Positions 10,878 through 21,735 of a stretch of 64,000 nucleotides of DNA are shown here, in pieces. Below the pieces are notes generated by a model. It did no database searches and was not told the DNA's origin. It worked only from the letters and a program-made list of their open reading frames with translations. Each line of letters opens with the position of its first letter. The stretch's first letter is position 1. The position numbers and the translations under genes were made by a program. Origin of the DNA: Prochlorococcus sp. AG-402-G10 (GTDB taxonomy: Bacteria > Cyanobacteriota > Cyanobacteriia > PCC-6307 > Cyanobiaceae); assembly GCA_003279445.1 (NCBI GenBank), contig QCHT01000008.1:31771-95770 (forward strand), written 5' to 3'.

Positions 10878-11576
10878 CTAGAAGAATTGTGAAAATAGAG
10901 TTAGTGAACCAGTTGTCAAGAAAATTACCCCACTTAAAGATGGGATCCACTGACTAATCCCACGCATGGATAAAAGTGTTGGAATTGCAGCAGCAGTTGT
11001 TCCTGCTAATAAAAGAGGTATGACTTGTCCAAAACCAAAGCATGCTAAAAGAATTACACCACTAGCTGGATTTCCATTTTCAGCGATCCAAGCTAAAAGA
11101 ACAGCTAAAACTGGAGTTGTACAAGGCGAAGATGCTAGCCCAAATGTTAACCCAGCAGCAATTGGTAAAAGTGGAGCAGGTATTTTTTCTTTCCAGGTAT
11201 CAATCCCTGGACCATTTGGGAGCCTTATTTTTAGTATCCCTAGGAGGTTTAATCCCATTAGAACCATTATGATTGGGACTAGCAAGCCTATTCCTGAAGG
11301 TATTTGACCGTAAATTTTCCCTAGCAGACCGCTCAGGCTGCCCAATATGATGAGAGATAAGACGATCCCGCTACAGAAAACCAGGCTTTTAAAAAACGGA
11401 TTTTGTTCCTGATTGAATCCACCTAGGTAAGCAATTGTTACAGGCAAAAGTGACAATGAACAAGGTCCAAGGCTTGTAAGTAAACCTCCTATAAAAATAA
11501 TGAATAGTGTTAACGGACTAGGTGACTCCAATCCATGCCTGATAATTTGCTCACTGCTTTGAGCTAAATCAGACAT
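10878..11576 (-). CDS. ccdA: thiol-disulfide transmembrane transporter CcdA
   Basis: 232-residue DsbD-type membrane protein with about six hydrophobic segments. The two redox cysteines sit in helix contexts LGPCSLSLLP and ASSPCTTPVL, as expected for CcdA. It passes electrons from stromal thioredoxin to the lumen to keep apocytochrome c cysteines reduced. It precedes ccs1 by 4 bp on the same strand and follows ftsW by 65 bp. Confidence 0.93.
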   Translation of the reverse strand: MSDLAQSSEQIIRHGLESPSPLTLFIIFIGGLLTSLGPCSLSLLPVTIAYLGGFNQEQNPFFKSLVFCSGIVLSLIILGSLSGLLGKIYGQIPSGIGLLVPIIMVLMGLNLLGILKIRLPNGPGIDTWKEKIPAPLLPIAAGLTFGLASSPCTTPVLAVLLAWIAENGNPASGVILLACFGFGQVIPLLLAGTTAAAIPTLLSMRGISQWIPSLSGVIFLTTGSLTLFSQFF

Positions 11577-11641
11577 AACAAGATTTAAAGACGAAATAAC
11601 AAAAATGAGGCTTGCTCCTATAAATCTAAACTTTAAAATCT

Positions 11642-12934
11642 CTAATTGAGCTTCTTCTTAATTTTTAATCCTCCGATTAATCCACTAGATTCAAGTGAGC
11701 ATCTTAATAATAGTCCTCCAATAAGGAAACTTGAGAGTAATGAGTTGCCCCCGTAACTGATAAAAGGAAGCGGCAAGCCAGTAGTTGGCATTGATCCAGA
11801 TGTAACTGCTAAATGCATTATGGACTGCCCAATTAGCATTGTGCTACAGCCAATTGCGATGAGTTTTGAGTAATTATTTTGGCTTCTTAAAGATATTCTT
11901 AATCCAAGAAAGGCAATGAGTATAAAGAATATTATGAGCATGAATGAACCTGCAAAACCAAATTCCTCAGCATATACAGAGAAAATAAAATCTGTGTTTA
12001 GAAAGGGTAGATACAAAAGTTTTTGCGTTGATAGTCCATAGCCTTCCCCAAACCATCCACCAGATCCTATTGCAAGGAGACTTTGTATTAGTTGGTAGCC
12101 ATTCCCATGTGGGTCTTCCCATGGATTGAGGAATGAAGTAACTCGTAAAAGTTGATATTCATGTCTTGTAATGCTAAAGACTCCAAGCCCTAATCCTGAT
12201 AATGCTGCTAAAGAAAGATTTATAAAACTTACACCTGCAGAAAGTGCAATCATCCAAATTAGGATCCCTATAAGAGCAGCTGTGCTTAGGTTCGGTTGTT
12301 TTAGAATTAAAAGAATTAATGTACCAAAAATGCTTAATTCTAAAAGCTTTTGGCCATTTTTTATACGTTTCCATTGTGCAAAAAGATTTGCTGCTTGAAG
12401 AATCAAAAAAGGTTTAACTAATTCAGAAGGCTGGAGTCTAATAGGACCAAAAATTAACCATCTTGAGGCTCCATTAATATTACTTCCAAAAACAAGAGTG
12501 GCTCCTACTAATAGTAGGCAGATTAGTAAACAAACTTTAGATATCCTAAGCCATCTTCTTAGGTTTATTGATATGGCTAACCAAGCAATTGTCCAACTCG
12601 TAAAAAGCCACATCATTTGACGCTTGATAAAATAACTACCTTCACCCATTTCTCTGGTTGCGACCCACCAACTTGCAGACCCAAGAATACAAAGGCCAGC
12701 AATACTCCAAAAAACCATTAGAGCTAATAATAATCTTGCTTCTGCAGGCCAAAGTTGCCAAGGAAGTGGAATAAGCATTCTCCAAAGTGGACTCCTGCCT
12801 ATATTTCTTAGAACATATTTGTTTGAGATTTCTGTGGAAAGAGAGTCTCCATCAATTCTTTTTATTGTGGGAGTTCTCAAAGCTTTTCTTAAAATGCTTT
12901 TTTCTATTGAGCCGCTTAAAAAGCGATTTGCCAA
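11642..12934 (-). CDS. ftsW: FtsW/RodA-family peptidoglycan polymerase
   Basis: 430 residues, with an N-terminal cytoplasmic stretch of about 60 residues then roughly ten membrane helices. The SEDS signature TTGLPLPFISYGGNS is near the C-terminus, and HGNGYQLIQSLLAIGSGG is the other conserved loop. SEDS proteins polymerise lipid II glycans; the extended N-terminus favours FtsW (division) over RodA (elongation), but sequence alone does not settle it. Divergent from the atp operon. Confidence 0.9.
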   Translation of the reverse strand: MANRFLSGSIEKSILRKALRTPTIKRIDGDSLSTEISNKYVLRNIGRSPLWRMLIPLPWQLWPAEARLLLALMVFWSIAGLCILGSASWWVATREMGEGSYFIKRQMMWLFTSWTIAWLAISINLRRWLRISKVCLLICLLLVGATLVFGSNINGASRWLIFGPIRLQPSELVKPFLILQAANLFAQWKRIKNGQKLLELSIFGTLILLILKQPNLSTAALIGILIWMIALSAGVSFINLSLAALSGLGLGVFSITRHEYQLLRVTSFLNPWEDPHGNGYQLIQSLLAIGSGGWFGEGYGLSTQKLLYLPFLNTDFIFSVYAEEFGFAGSFMLIIFFILIAFLGLRISLRSQNNYSKLIAIGCSTMLIGQSIMHLAVTSGSMPTTGLPLPFISYGGNSLLSSFLIGGLLLRCSLESSGLIGGLKIKKKLN

Positions 12935-13262
12935 GTGCAGTTAAATATTTATTTGAAATAAACTATGGATTATCAATTTAGAAATGCCAGTTAATATTTT
13001 TTAAAAGTTTCAAAATAGCAACGGGTGTATTTTTCAATTAATTGTCTGAGCTTAAAGACAATTAATTTGCTCTAACTTTGCAGCTTAATTTATAAATTGT
13101 ACTTCTCTTCTTTTGATAAGGCCTCTTTGGTTTAGCAATTGAGCTTTTTTGTCCTCTCTTAGGTCCTCGATCTTAAAAGAAATCATGTTTTTTAAAGCAC
13201 TTTTAAGGATGAACACAGTTTTTTTACCTACTGCATGGTAGATTCCGCGGGCCTTTGGAGCA
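12935..13262. promoter_or_regulatory. divergent promoter region ftsW / atp operon with a 12-bp palindrome
   Basis: About 330 bases without a gene between divergent ftsW and the atp operon. The arms 13036-13047 (aattaattgtct) and 13056-13067 (agacaattaatt) form a perfect 12-bp inverted repeat with an 8-base spacer. Both neighbours transcribe away from it, so it is not their terminator. It may be a regulator site or part of a leader. No factor can be named. Confidence 0.5.
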
Positions 13263-13766
13263 TTGGAGCCTTTGTTGGCATCCTCACCTGTTACATCTGA
13301 TGCTAACTCCCGAAATGGAGATGGTGACTTGTGTTCAAGTAGGGAGACCAGTGAAAGACTAAAGCTTTCAGGGGACCTTGACTCTTCAGAAAATAACTCT
13401 GGAGATCTATCTGCGGAATATGTGTTGCTTCAGCTACGCATATTCAGGATTAACTTGGTTGTAACAGCTTTTGCAGCCGTAGTTTCCATCCTTTTTGTTG
13501 ATCTTAATGCTGCTATTAGTCTTCTTTTAGGAGCATGCTCAGGAATCATTTATTTGCGGCTACTCGCCAAAAATATTGGATCTCTTGGTAAATCTTCATC
13601 TTCGGTTGGCAAGGTCCAATTGATTGTTCCGGCAGCATTAGTTCTGGTAGTTGCAAAAGTACCTGATCTTCATTTGCTTCCTTCTTTGGTCGGTTTCTTG
13701 CTTTACAAGCCATCTTTAATTATTCAGTTTTTACTTGAGCCTTATGCTCAAAAAAAATCTGGTTAA
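13263..13766 (+). CDS. atpI: ATP synthase subunit I (AtpI-like assembly protein)
   Basis: 167 residues with a polar Ser-rich N-terminal half and four hydrophobic stretches from about residue 60. The first position of the atp operon and this topology fit the subunit I protein that assists c-ring assembly and is not part of the final enzyme. The upstream in-frame stop at 13239 leaves TTG at 13263 as the earliest start; there is no early ATG. Confidence 0.8.
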   Translation: MEPLLASSPVTSDANSRNGDGDLCSSRETSERLKLSGDLDSSENNSGDLSAEYVLLQLRIFRINLVVTAFAAVVSILFVDLNAAISLLLGACSGIIYLRLLAKNIGSLGKSSSSVGKVQLIVPAALVLVVAKVPDLHLLPSLVGFLLYKPSLIIQFLLEPYAQKKSG

Positions 13767-13840
13767 TTGATTTTTGAGATGGTTGTTCAAGGTTTTACTA
13801 AGACACAATGTCGCTTTTGCGACTTTTCATTTCTTTAAAA

Positions 13841-14566
13841 ATGGGTACCTCTCCATTTGTTTTACCGTTTGCGGCTCTTGAAGTTGGTCAACACCTTTAT
13901 TGGCAGCTTGGAAAATTAAGGATCCATGGTCAAGTTTTTATGACCTCATGGATTCTTATTGGTGCTTTGCTAACTCTTGTTGTAGTTGGCACTAAAAAGA
14001 TGGAACGTGACCCTAAAGGCGTTCAAAATTTACTTGAGTTTCTTTGGGATTACATCCGCGATTTGGCTCGCACTCAGATTGGAGAAAAAGTCTATAGAGA
14101 CTGGATGCCATTTATAGGCACTCTTTTCTTGTTCATTTTCGTGAGCAATTGGGGAGGGGCCTTAATTCCATGGAAGTTGATCGAACTCCCTAGTGGAGAG
14201 CTAGGAGCACCTACGGCTGATATCAATACAACCGTCGCACTAGCTCTTTTGGTGTCACTTTCTTACTTTTATGCGGGCTTGAGCAATAAAGGATTGCGTT
14301 ACTTCGAGTACTACGTTCATCCAACACCTATCATGCTCCCATTCAAGATTGTTGAGGATTTCACCAAGCCGCTCTCTCTTTCCTTCCGTTTATTTGGAAA
14401 CATATTGGCTGATGAACTTGTTGTTGCGGTACTTGTTTTTCTAGTACCACTTGTTCTTCCAGTACCAGTTATGTTCCTTGGTTTGTTTACTAGTGCTATT
14501 CAAGCCTTGATTTTTGCAACTCTCGCTGCTTACTACATTGGAGAAGCAGTGGAAGAACATCATTAA
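13841..14566 (+). CDS. atpB: F0 ATP synthase subunit a
   Basis: Proton-channel subunit of the thylakoid ATP synthase, called atpI in chloroplast naming. The essential arginine lies in [14 protein letters not shown], and the C-terminal hairpin [18 protein letters not shown] is intact. The frame is open from 13808, but ATG at 13841 ([11 protein letters not shown]) gives 241 residues and matches the usual start just before [12 protein letters not shown]. Five membrane helices are visible. Confidence 0.95.
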   Translation: MGTSPFVLPFAALEVGQHLYWQLGKLRIHGQVFMTSWILIGALLTLVVVGTKKMERDPKGVQNLLEFLWDYIRDLARTQIGEKVYRDWMPFIGTLFLFIFVSNWGGALIPWKLIELPSGELGAPTADINTTVALALLVSLSYFYAGLSNKGLRYFEYYVHPTPIMLPFKIVEDFTKPLSLSFRLFGNILADELVVAVLVFLVPLVLPVPVMFLGLFTSAIQALIFATLAAYYIGEAVEEHH

Positions 14567-14709
14567 TCAAAACTTTTGTTGCTAGAAATTATTTATTTTT
14601 CTGGCAAACCCCTTGCGAATAGGTTCAATCCTTTTTGAACTCATCTTATTAATTATGAGATGGACCCCTCGCAGGTATAAACTCCCGGTTTCTCTTAATA
14701 CGCGCTTAG

Positions 14710-14985
<276 letters not shown>

Positions 14986-15126
14986 AGAACTTCAAATCGG
15001 GAGGTTGATCTTTAAACAAGCTATCTAGTTTGGTTTCAGGTCTTCCTCGAATCTGATTTGAAATTTTTTTCCCAAGCTCTTAATACTTGATTAAGAGTCT
15101 TTTTTTAACTCACGCTCGCCTGCTAA

Positions 15127-15588
15127 ATGATCAGCTTGCTTCTGTTTGGTGCTAGTGAGGGAGGTCTATTCGACTTTGATGCGACTCTGCCTCTTATGGC
15201 AGCTCAGGTTGTACTCCTCACCTACATTCTTAACGCTCTTTTCTTTAAACCTGTCGGTAAGGTTGTTGAAGAAAGAGAAGACTACGTTTTAACTAGTCGT
15301 GCCGAGGCTAAGAAGAAGCTCGCTGAGGTTGAAAAGCTCGAGACTGATTTGAAAAATCAGCTAAAGGGAGCCCGCCAGGCTGCTCAAAAAGTTATTGCTG
15401 AAGCTGAAGATGACTCTGACAAGCTTTATAAGGAAGCTCTCTCTTTAGCTAACTCTGAAGCTAATGCTTCTAGAGAGAAAGTAAGAAGAGAGATTGATTC
15501 TCAAAGGGAATCTGCTCTTAACCAGCTAAAGTCAGATGCTGACAAGCTTGGTGATTTGATTGTTCAAAAGTTATTGGCAGCTAAATGA
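15127..15588 (+). CDS. atpF2: F0 ATP synthase subunit b'
   Basis: 153 residues, one N-terminal membrane helix then a long charged coiled coil. It is the first of the two stator b subunits characteristic of photosynthetic organisms (also named atpG). Its 3' end overlaps atpF by 4 bp (ATGA), indicating coupled translation and 1:1 output. The start is ATG at 15127. Confidence 0.94.
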   Translation: MISLLLFGASEGGLFDFDATLPLMAAQVVLLTYILNALFFKPVGKVVEEREDYVLTSRAEAKKKLAEVEKLETDLKNQLKGARQAAQKVIAEAEDDSDKLYKEALSLANSEANASREKVRREIDSQRESALNQLKSDADKLGDLIVQKLLAAK

Positions 15589-16100
15589 ACTATTCATTGA
15601 TTTTTGCAACCGAAGGATTTGGATTGAATCTCAATTTATTTGAGACAAATTTACTTAACCTTGCTGTTGTCGTATTTGGTCTTTATAAATTTCTTCCTGG
15701 TTTCTTAGGCAGCATGCTTGAGAAACGTCGATCTTCAATATTGCAGGATCTTAAAGATGCTGAAGATCGTTTGGATGAGGCTTCCAATGCCCTTAAACAA
15801 GCAAAATTAGAACTTGCATCTGCTGAGAAGAAAGCTGAAAAAATTAGAAGTGATTGCCAGGCTCGAGCAGAATCAATTCGCTTAGAGAGCGAAAAACGTA
15901 CTGTATTAGAAATGGCGAGAATAAAACAAGGTGCTGCTTCTGATCTCAACTTAGAAGCTTCAAGAGTAAGCAATCAACTTCGAAGAGAGGCGGCTGAATT
16001 AGCAATTGAAAAAGCCCTTTCTAGTCTCTCTGGAGAACTTGATGAAAAAGCACAAGACAAGTTTTTAAGACAGTCAATTAAACATATTGGAGATATTTAG
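15585..16100 (+). CDS. atpF: F0 ATP synthase subunit b
   Basis: 171 residues with an N-terminal membrane anchor (about residues 22-42) and a long coiled coil that forms the peripheral stalk with b'. Order b'-b-delta and direct abutment with atpH (stop to ATG with no gap) confirm the assignment. Confidence 0.94.
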   Translation: MNYSLIFATEGFGLNLNLFETNLLNLAVVVFGLYKFLPGFLGSMLEKRRSSILQDLKDAEDRLDEASNALKQAKLELASAEKKAEKIRSDCQARAESIRLESEKRTVLEMARIKQGAASDLNLEASRVSNQLRREAAELAIEKALSSLSGELDEKAQDKFLRQSIKHIGDI

Positions 16101-16649
16101 ATGCCATTACTTAATAACATCACCACTCCATACGCAGAAGCATTCCTTCAAGTTGCTGAAAGCCGTAATGAAGTTGATCAGATAGTTGATCAGTCAAAGT
16201 CATTACTAGAGCTTTGGGATCAATCTCCAGAGTTTAGTGATGCTATGTCATCACCTGTTCTTGAAATTGAGAGTAAGAAAAAAGTTCTTGAGAAGATATT
16301 TGCTAAAGAAGTTTCACCTTCTTTGATGAACCTCTTGAAATTACTTGCTGATAGGCAGCGAATAGGTTACTTGAACTCAGTTCTCGATAGGCTTCTTGAG
16401 CTTTATCGTGAACAACGTAATATTGCTCTAGCAACAGTAACTTCAGCAACTGCATTAACTGAAGATCAGCAAGAAAAAATTCTTAAGACCGTACAATCAG
16501 TAGCTGGTACTGACAATTTAGAATTAGATCTAAAAGTTGATCCTAACTTGATTGGTGGTTTTATTATCAATGTTGGGTCTAAGGTCATCGATGCAAGTCT
16601 TTCAGGACAGGTGCGTCGCTTGGGCCTTGCGCTTGCAAAGGTAAGCTAG
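16101..16649 (+). CDS. atpH: F1 ATP synthase subunit delta
   Basis: 182-residue OSCP/delta subunit that joins the peripheral stalk to the alpha3beta3 head (atpD in chloroplast naming). N-terminal YAEAFLQVAE and the C-terminal conserved DPNLIGGFIINVG and SGQVRRL are visible. It directly follows atpF. Confidence 0.95.
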   Translation: MPLLNNITTPYAEAFLQVAESRNEVDQIVDQSKSLLELWDQSPEFSDAMSSPVLEIESKKKVLEKIFAKEVSPSLMNLLKLLADRQRIGYLNSVLDRLLELYREQRNIALATVTSATALTEDQQEKILKTVQSVAGTDNLELDLKVDPNLIGGFIINVGSKVIDASLSGQVRRLGLALAKVS

Positions 16650-16715
16650 CTCAATCAACTTTTTTCTTAATCCTTCCCTTTCACCACTCCCTCATTTTAA
16701 CTACATTCTCCTCCC

Positions 16716-18233
16716 ATGGTTTCTATACGTCCCGACGAAATTAGTTCAATCCTGAAGAAACAGATTGCTGATTATGACAAGTCTGTTTCAGTCAGCAATG
16801 TAGGTACTGTTCTCCAAATTGGCGATGGAATCGCAAGAGTTTATGGCTTGCAGAAAGCTATGGCTGGGGAATTAGTTGAATTTGAGGATGGGACTGAAGG
16901 AATTGCTCTTAACTTAGAGGATGACAATGTTGGGGTAGTTCTAATGGGAGAAGCCCTTGGAGTTCAAGAGGGAAGCACTGTTAAGGCAACTGGGAAGATT
17001 GCTTCTGTTCCTGTTGGTGATGCAATGTTAGGGAGGGTTGTTAACTCTCTTGGACAACCAGTAGATGGTAGTGGAGAAATTGCTACCAGTGATTCTCGTT
17101 TGATTGAGTCAATTGCTCCTGGGATTATTAAAAGGAAATCGGTTCATGAGCCGATGCAAACCGGCATAACCTCTATCGATGCAATGATTCCTATCGGAAG
17201 AGGACAGAGAGAGTTGATTATTGGTGATCGCCAAACAGGCAAGACAGCTATTGCTATTGATACGATTATCAATCAAAAAGGACAAGATGTTGTTTGTGTG
17301 TATGTAGCGGTTGGTCAGAAGTCAGCTTCAGTTGCTCAAGTTGTTGAGGTTTTACGGGAAAAGGGTGCTTTGGATTACACAATTGTTGTGAATGCTAGTG
17401 CTTCAGAAGCAGCAGCTTTGCAATATTTAGCACCTTATACAGGAGCAGCCATTGCTGAGCATTTTATGTATCAAGGAAAGGCGACATTGGTTATTTATGA
17501 TGATTTAACTAAACAGGCTCAGGCTTATCGCCAAATGTCTCTATTACTTCGTCGTCCGCCAGGACGTGAGGCTTACCCTGGGGATGTTTTTTATTGCCAT
17601 AGTCGTTTACTTGAAAGGGCGGCGAAGCTTTCAGATGCAATGGGTAGTGGCTCAATGACCGCACTACCAATAATTGAAACTCAGGCTGGAGATGTATCTG
17701 CTTATATCCCTACCAATGTTATTTCCATTACTGATGGTCAAATCTTCTTAAGTGCAGACCTCTTTAACTCTGGCTTGAGACCAGCGATTAATGTTGGTAT
17801 TTCTGTCAGTCGTGTTGGTGGAGCAGCTCAAACCAAAGCTATTAAGAAAATTGCTGGTACTTTGAAACTTGAATTGGCTCAATTTGATGAGCTTGCTGCA
17901 TTCTCACAATTTGCCTCAGATTTGGATGAGGCGACTCAGCAACAGCTTGAAAGAGGGAAACGTTTAAGAGAACTTCTTAAACAAGCACAGTTTGCACCTT
18001 TGAATCTTGCTGAACAGGTTGCTGTAGTTTATGCTGGGGTCAAAGGTTTAATCGACGAAGTACCAGTAGATGAAGTGACAAAATTTGCTGCCGAACTTCG
18101 TGAATATCTCAAGACCAGCAAGCCTGACTATATATCTAAAGTTCTTTCTGAGAAAAAGCTCAGCGATGAAATTGAATCAGTCCTTAAAGAGTCAATAAAC
18201 GAGGTTAAATCCTCGATGTTGGCATCAGCTTAA
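16716..18233 (+). CDS. atpA: F1 ATP synthase subunit alpha
   Basis: 505 residues, the non-catalytic nucleotide-binding subunit. P-loop [11 protein letters not shown], the segment [14 protein letters not shown] and the visit-loop [17 protein letters not shown] are intact. Begins [17 protein letters not shown]. Spacing to atpH is 66 bp and to the gamma gene 30 bp. Confidence 0.98.
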   Translation: MVSIRPDEISSILKKQIADYDKSVSVSNVGTVLQIGDGIARVYGLQKAMAGELVEFEDGTEGIALNLEDDNVGVVLMGEALGVQEGSTVKATGKIASVPVGDAMLGRVVNSLGQPVDGSGEIATSDSRLIESIAPGIIKRKSVHEPMQTGITSIDAMIPIGRGQRELIIGDRQTGKTAIAIDTIINQKGQDVVCVYVAVGQKSASVAQVVEVLREKGALDYTIVVNASASEAAALQYLAPYTGAAIAEHFMYQGKATLVIYDDLTKQAQAYRQMSLLLRRPPGREAYPGDVFYCHSRLLERAAKLSDAMGSGSMTALPIIETQAGDVSAYIPTNVISITDGQIFLSADLFNSGLRPAINVGISVSRVGGAAQTKAIKKIAGTLKLELAQFDELAAFSQFASDLDEATQQQLERGKRLRELLKQAQFAPLNLAEQVAVVYAGVKGLIDEVPVDEVTKFAAELREYLKTSKPDYISKVLSEKKLSDEIESVLKESINEVKSSMLASA

Positions 18234-18263
18234 CCCTAAGGCTATCCAGGAGATTTTTATTAA

Positions 18264-19214
18264 ATGGCAAACCTAAAGGACATTCGAGACAGAATTGTTT
18301 CTGTTAAGAACACTCGTAAGATTACTGAGGCCATGCGATTGGTAGCAGCAGCTAAGGTAAGACGTGCCCAGGAACAAGTTCTGCGAAGTCGTCCTTTTGC
18401 CGATCGCTTGGCAAGAGTTCTTGAAAACATACAGTCACGTATGCAGTTTGAGGCGGCTGATTCTCCACTTCTTAAGAAACGTGAGGTTAAGAAAGTTACT
18501 TTGCTTTCAGTCACTGGAGATAGAGGTCTTTGCGGTGGTTACAACACTAATGTGATCAAGCGAACTGAGCAGCGTTACCAAGAACTTCAAAGACAAGGAT
18601 TTGAAACCAACTTGGTACTCATTGGTCGAAAAGCTATTACTTATTTTCAAAATAGAAGTAGTCAGTACATTATTAGCGCTTCCTTTCAGGGCCTTGAGCA
18701 AGTTCCTACGTCTATAGATGCTGAGGATGCTACTAGTGAAGTCTTGTCAGAGTTTCTTTCTGAAAGCACTGACAGAGTAGAGGTTATTTATACAAAGTTT
18801 ATTAGTCTTGTAAGCTGTAATCCAGTTGTCCAGACTCTTCTTCCTCTTGACCCTCAAGGGATTGCTCAAGAAGATGACGAGATTTTTAGAATTACAACTA
18901 AAGACAGTCGCCTTGTTATTGAAAAGGATTTAGCACCTCCAAATGAAGAACCCAAATTGCCTTCTGATGTTGTCTTTGAACAAAGTCCAGATGATTTATT
19001 GAACTCTCTTTTGCCCTTATACTTGCAGAACCAACTTCTTAGAGCTTTGCAAGAAGCCGCAGCTTCAGAATTAGCTAGTAGAATGACTGCAATGAATAAT
19101 GCTAGTGACAATGCAAAGGAATTGGCTAAAAGCTTAAGTCTCTCATATAACAAAGCACGCCAAGCAGCAATTACTCAAGAGATTCTTGAGGTTGTTGGTG
19201 GAGCAACTGCATAA
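18264..19214 (+). CDS. atpG: F1 ATP synthase subunit gamma
   Basis: 316-residue central shaft (atpC in cyanobacterial naming). N-terminal [11 protein letters not shown] and the C-terminal [16 protein letters not shown] helix are typical. The protein is longer than non-photosynthetic gammas, consistent with the cyanobacterial insertion, but no paired cysteines of the chloroplast thiol switch are seen in it. Confidence 0.96.
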   Translation: MANLKDIRDRIVSVKNTRKITEAMRLVAAAKVRRAQEQVLRSRPFADRLARVLENIQSRMQFEAADSPLLKKREVKKVTLLSVTGDRGLCGGYNTNVIKRTEQRYQELQRQGFETNLVLIGRKAITYFQNRSSQYIISASFQGLEQVPTSIDAEDATSEVLSEFLSESTDRVEVIYTKFISLVSCNPVVQTLLPLDPQGIAQEDDEIFRITTKDSRLVIEKDLAPPNEEPKLPSDVVFEQSPDDLLNSLLPLYLQNQLLRALQEAAASELASRMTAMNNASDNAKELAKSLSLSYNKARQAAITQEILEVVGGATA

Positions 19215-19240
19215 TAGTAGGGCTTAAATTAGGAGTAATT

Positions 19241-19432
19241 GTGAGACTTAAGTCTCTTGACTTACAACTTGACTGGCCAGAGGCTCTACTGATTCAAGAT
19301 CTTCGTATCTATGTATTAGATGAATTGAGGAACTTTGGTAATCCTATCAGGTGGGCTATTACAAGTATCTCTCCTTCTAAACCAGGATGTAGCCGGAAAT
19401 TAACTATTGAAGCTGTTGTCATAATTACTTGA
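19241..19432 (+). CDS. small hypothetical protein after the gamma gene (63 aa)
   Basis: GTG start at 19241, 26 bp after the gamma stop, and its stop is 4 bp before the next GTG start. It reads RLKSLDLQLDWPEALLIQDL and ends with a basic-hydrophobic stretch. Soluble and without a recognised domain. The tight spacing suggests co-transcription with the atp operon or with the DUF3326 gene. Confidence 0.6.
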   Translation: MRLKSLDLQLDWPEALLIQDLRIYVLDELRNFGNPIRWAITSISPSKPGCSRKLTIEAVVIIT

Positions 19433-19436
19433 ACGA

Positions 19437-20537
19437 GTGAATCCTTCCACACCATTTCCAACTCTTTTGCTAATTCCTACAGGGATTGGTTGTGAAGTTG
19501 GAGGTTTTGCAGGTGACGCTATTCCATCTGCTCGCTTGCTTGCAGCGGCAAGTGATTGCTTGATTACGCATCCTAATGTAATGAATGGAGCTTCTCTTTA
19601 TTGGAATGATAAGCGAATCCAATATGTTGAAGGTTTTTCTATTGATCGATTTGCATGCGGTGATCTTTTATTGCGACCTTCTATTAGCCAAAAAGTAGGT
19701 GTATTAATCGATGCAGGTTTAGAACCGGAAATTCGTCAGAGACATTTACAAGTAATTGATGGTTGTCGTGCAACCTTGGGCCTTGATATTGGCCCAGTAA
19801 CTCTGACAGAAACTCCTTTAGAGATATCTACTACGACATCAATGAGTGGAGCTAGTTGGGGTGAACTCACTAGCTTAGACCCATTGTTAAAGGCAGGAGA
19901 GAGATTGAAAGAAGAAGGAGCAACTGCTATAGCTGTTGTTACTAGATTCCCTGATGATATAAAGCCAAAAGGTTTAGATGCCTATCGACAAGGTAAAGGA
20001 GTGGATCTGATGTCAGGTTGTGAGGCTGTGATCAGTCATGTATTGGTTCATCATTTATGCATTCCATGTGCTCATGCTCCTGCATTAGCCGCAGTAGAAA
20101 TGGAACCTTGCTTAGATCCTCGTGTTGCAGGAGAAGAATTGGGGCACACATTCTTACCATGTGTTTTAGTTGGACTAAGTCGTGCACCTGATCTGGTCAA
20201 GCTTGACGTTTTAAAACAAACTACTCTTTTAGATCATTCAGGCTTGATCAGCATTGAACAGCTTGGGGCTGCAATTGCTCCGCAGTGTGCGTTAGGTGGA
20301 GAAGCTGTTTTAGGGTGTATTGAGAGGGGTATCCCCCTTATTGTTGTTTCAAATCCAGGGATTTCGAAAGTTGATTTGGAAGCTTTAGGCCTAAGAGTTG
20401 GAGACAAAATTAATAGAAGTATGAGTGTGTTTATTGCCTCTAACTATTTGGAGGCGGCTGGACTTTTACTTGCATTGAGAGAAGGCATTTCTATTTCTTC
20501 TTTAAACCGACCAATTGAAAGAGTATCTTTGACATAG
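19437..20537 (+). CDS. DUF3326 family protein
   Basis: 366 residues beginning GTG (19437). The sequence has LIPTGIGCEVGGFAGDA at the N-terminus and several conserved Gly, His and Cys segments (HHLCIPCAHAPALA). This matches the cyanobacterial/plastid DUF3326 family, for which no confirmed activity is known to me. It has no membrane segments. It ends 7 bp before the convergent ald gene. Confidence 0.8.
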   Translation: MNPSTPFPTLLLIPTGIGCEVGGFAGDAIPSARLLAAASDCLITHPNVMNGASLYWNDKRIQYVEGFSIDRFACGDLLLRPSISQKVGVLIDAGLEPEIRQRHLQVIDGCRATLGLDIGPVTLTETPLEISTTTSMSGASWGELTSLDPLLKAGERLKEEGATAIAVVTRFPDDIKPKGLDAYRQGKGVDLMSGCEAVISHVLVHHLCIPCAHAPALAAVEMEPCLDPRVAGEELGHTFLPCVLVGLSRAPDLVKLDVLKQTTLLDHSGLISIEQLGAAIAPQCALGGEAVLGCIERGIPLIVVSNPGISKVDLEALGLRVGDKINRSMSVFIASNYLEAAGLLLALREGISISSLNRPIERVSLT

Positions 20538-20543
20538 GCCTTT

Positions 20544-21683
20544 TCAATTCAGGCATGCCATTGGATGCCTTGGCAGGATACCAAGAGCTTTTGCTACTCC
20601 TGGATGGCAAACTGAACCCCCTATTGTATTAAGTCCAGAAACAATCTCTGGACGTTCTGTAAGTGCACCCTCAAGCCCTCGACCTGCAATTCCTAGAATA
20701 TATGGCAGGGTAACACTTACTAACGCCTCAGTTGATGTAAATGGCACAGCACCAGGCATATTGCTGACTGCATAATGCTGAATGCCTTTAATATTTATTG
20801 TAGGCTTAGTATGAGTAGTCTCAAGACTTGTAGCAATACAACCACCTTGATCGATCGATACATCTACAATAACCGAGTTGAGTTTCATTTGAGAAACCAT
20901 ACTTTCATCTACTAGTGTTGGTGCTCTGCCACCTGGGGTGAGTACAGCACCAATAACTAGATCAGCTGACGGTATGAGTCTTTCGAGGAGTCCCCTACTG
21001 CTGACTATGCTTTCTAATCGACCTCGTCGATGAGCCTCAAGTTTACGTAGTCGTTCCGGTGATCTATCTAGCAGCATTACCTCTGCATCCATAGCAGCTG
21101 CTAACCTAGCCGCATTCCATCCTACTGTTCCTGCCCCTAGCACAATAACTCTTGCAGGCCTGACTCCAGTACATCCTCCAATAAGAATTCCCCTCCCTCC
21201 GTGAGGCTTCTCAAGTAAATGTGCACCCACTTGTGCTGCCAGCCTCCCAGCGATTTCACTCATAGGTGCAAGTAAGGGTAACGTCCCATCTTCCATTTGC
21301 ACTGTTTCATAACCTATGCTGGTTGTACCTGCTTTTAACAAGGCTTCCCCAACTTTTGGATATGCCGCCAAATGCAGATATGTTAATAGAACCATATCTT
21401 CTCTAAGTAACTTATATTCTTCTTCTTGGGGCTCTTTTACTTTGACGACAAGATGAGCCGACCAGGCTCCATCACGATCAACAATGGTGGCACCTGCTTC
21501 AGCAAAGGAGTTGTCAGTAATCCCTACTCCCTGGCCAGCCTCTGATTGCACTCTTACCTCAAGCCCTTGGGTTACAAGCTCCTTTACACCGTCAGGAGTA
21601 ATGGCAACTCTAAGTTCATCTGATTTGATTTCTTTAGGAATGCCAATACTTGAAATTGGCGCTGATAAGACGGATGAGGACAT
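20544..21683 (-). CDS. ald: alanine dehydrogenase
   Basis: 379 residues of the AlaDH/PNT family, interconverting alanine and pyruvate plus ammonium with NAD. Substrate-binding motifs GIPKEIKSDELRVAI and LTYLHLA and the NAD Rossmann motif VIVLGAGTVGWNA are visible. Length and C-terminus match AlaDH rather than the longer transhydrogenase. It precedes no obvious operon partner. Confidence 0.95.
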   Translation of the reverse strand: MSSSVLSAPISSIGIPKEIKSDELRVAITPDGVKELVTQGLEVRVQSEAGQGVGITDNSFAEAGATIVDRDGAWSAHLVVKVKEPQEEEYKLLREDMVLLTYLHLAAYPKVGEALLKAGTTSIGYETVQMEDGTLPLLAPMSEIAGRLAAQVGAHLLEKPHGGRGILIGGCTGVRPARVIVLGAGTVGWNAARLAAAMDAEVMLLDRSPERLRKLEAHRRGRLESIVSSRGLLERLIPSADLVIGAVLTPGGRAPTLVDESMVSQMKLNSVIVDVSIDQGGCIATSLETTHTKPTINIKGIQHYAVSNMPGAVPFTSTEALVSVTLPYILGIAGRGLEGALTERPEIVSGLNTIGGSVCHPGVAKALGILPRHPMACLN

Positions 21684-21735
21684 GTAAGTTTTTTGAGAGA
21701 ATTCCTTTCGGTTTGATTTGTTAGTTTATTTCCTA

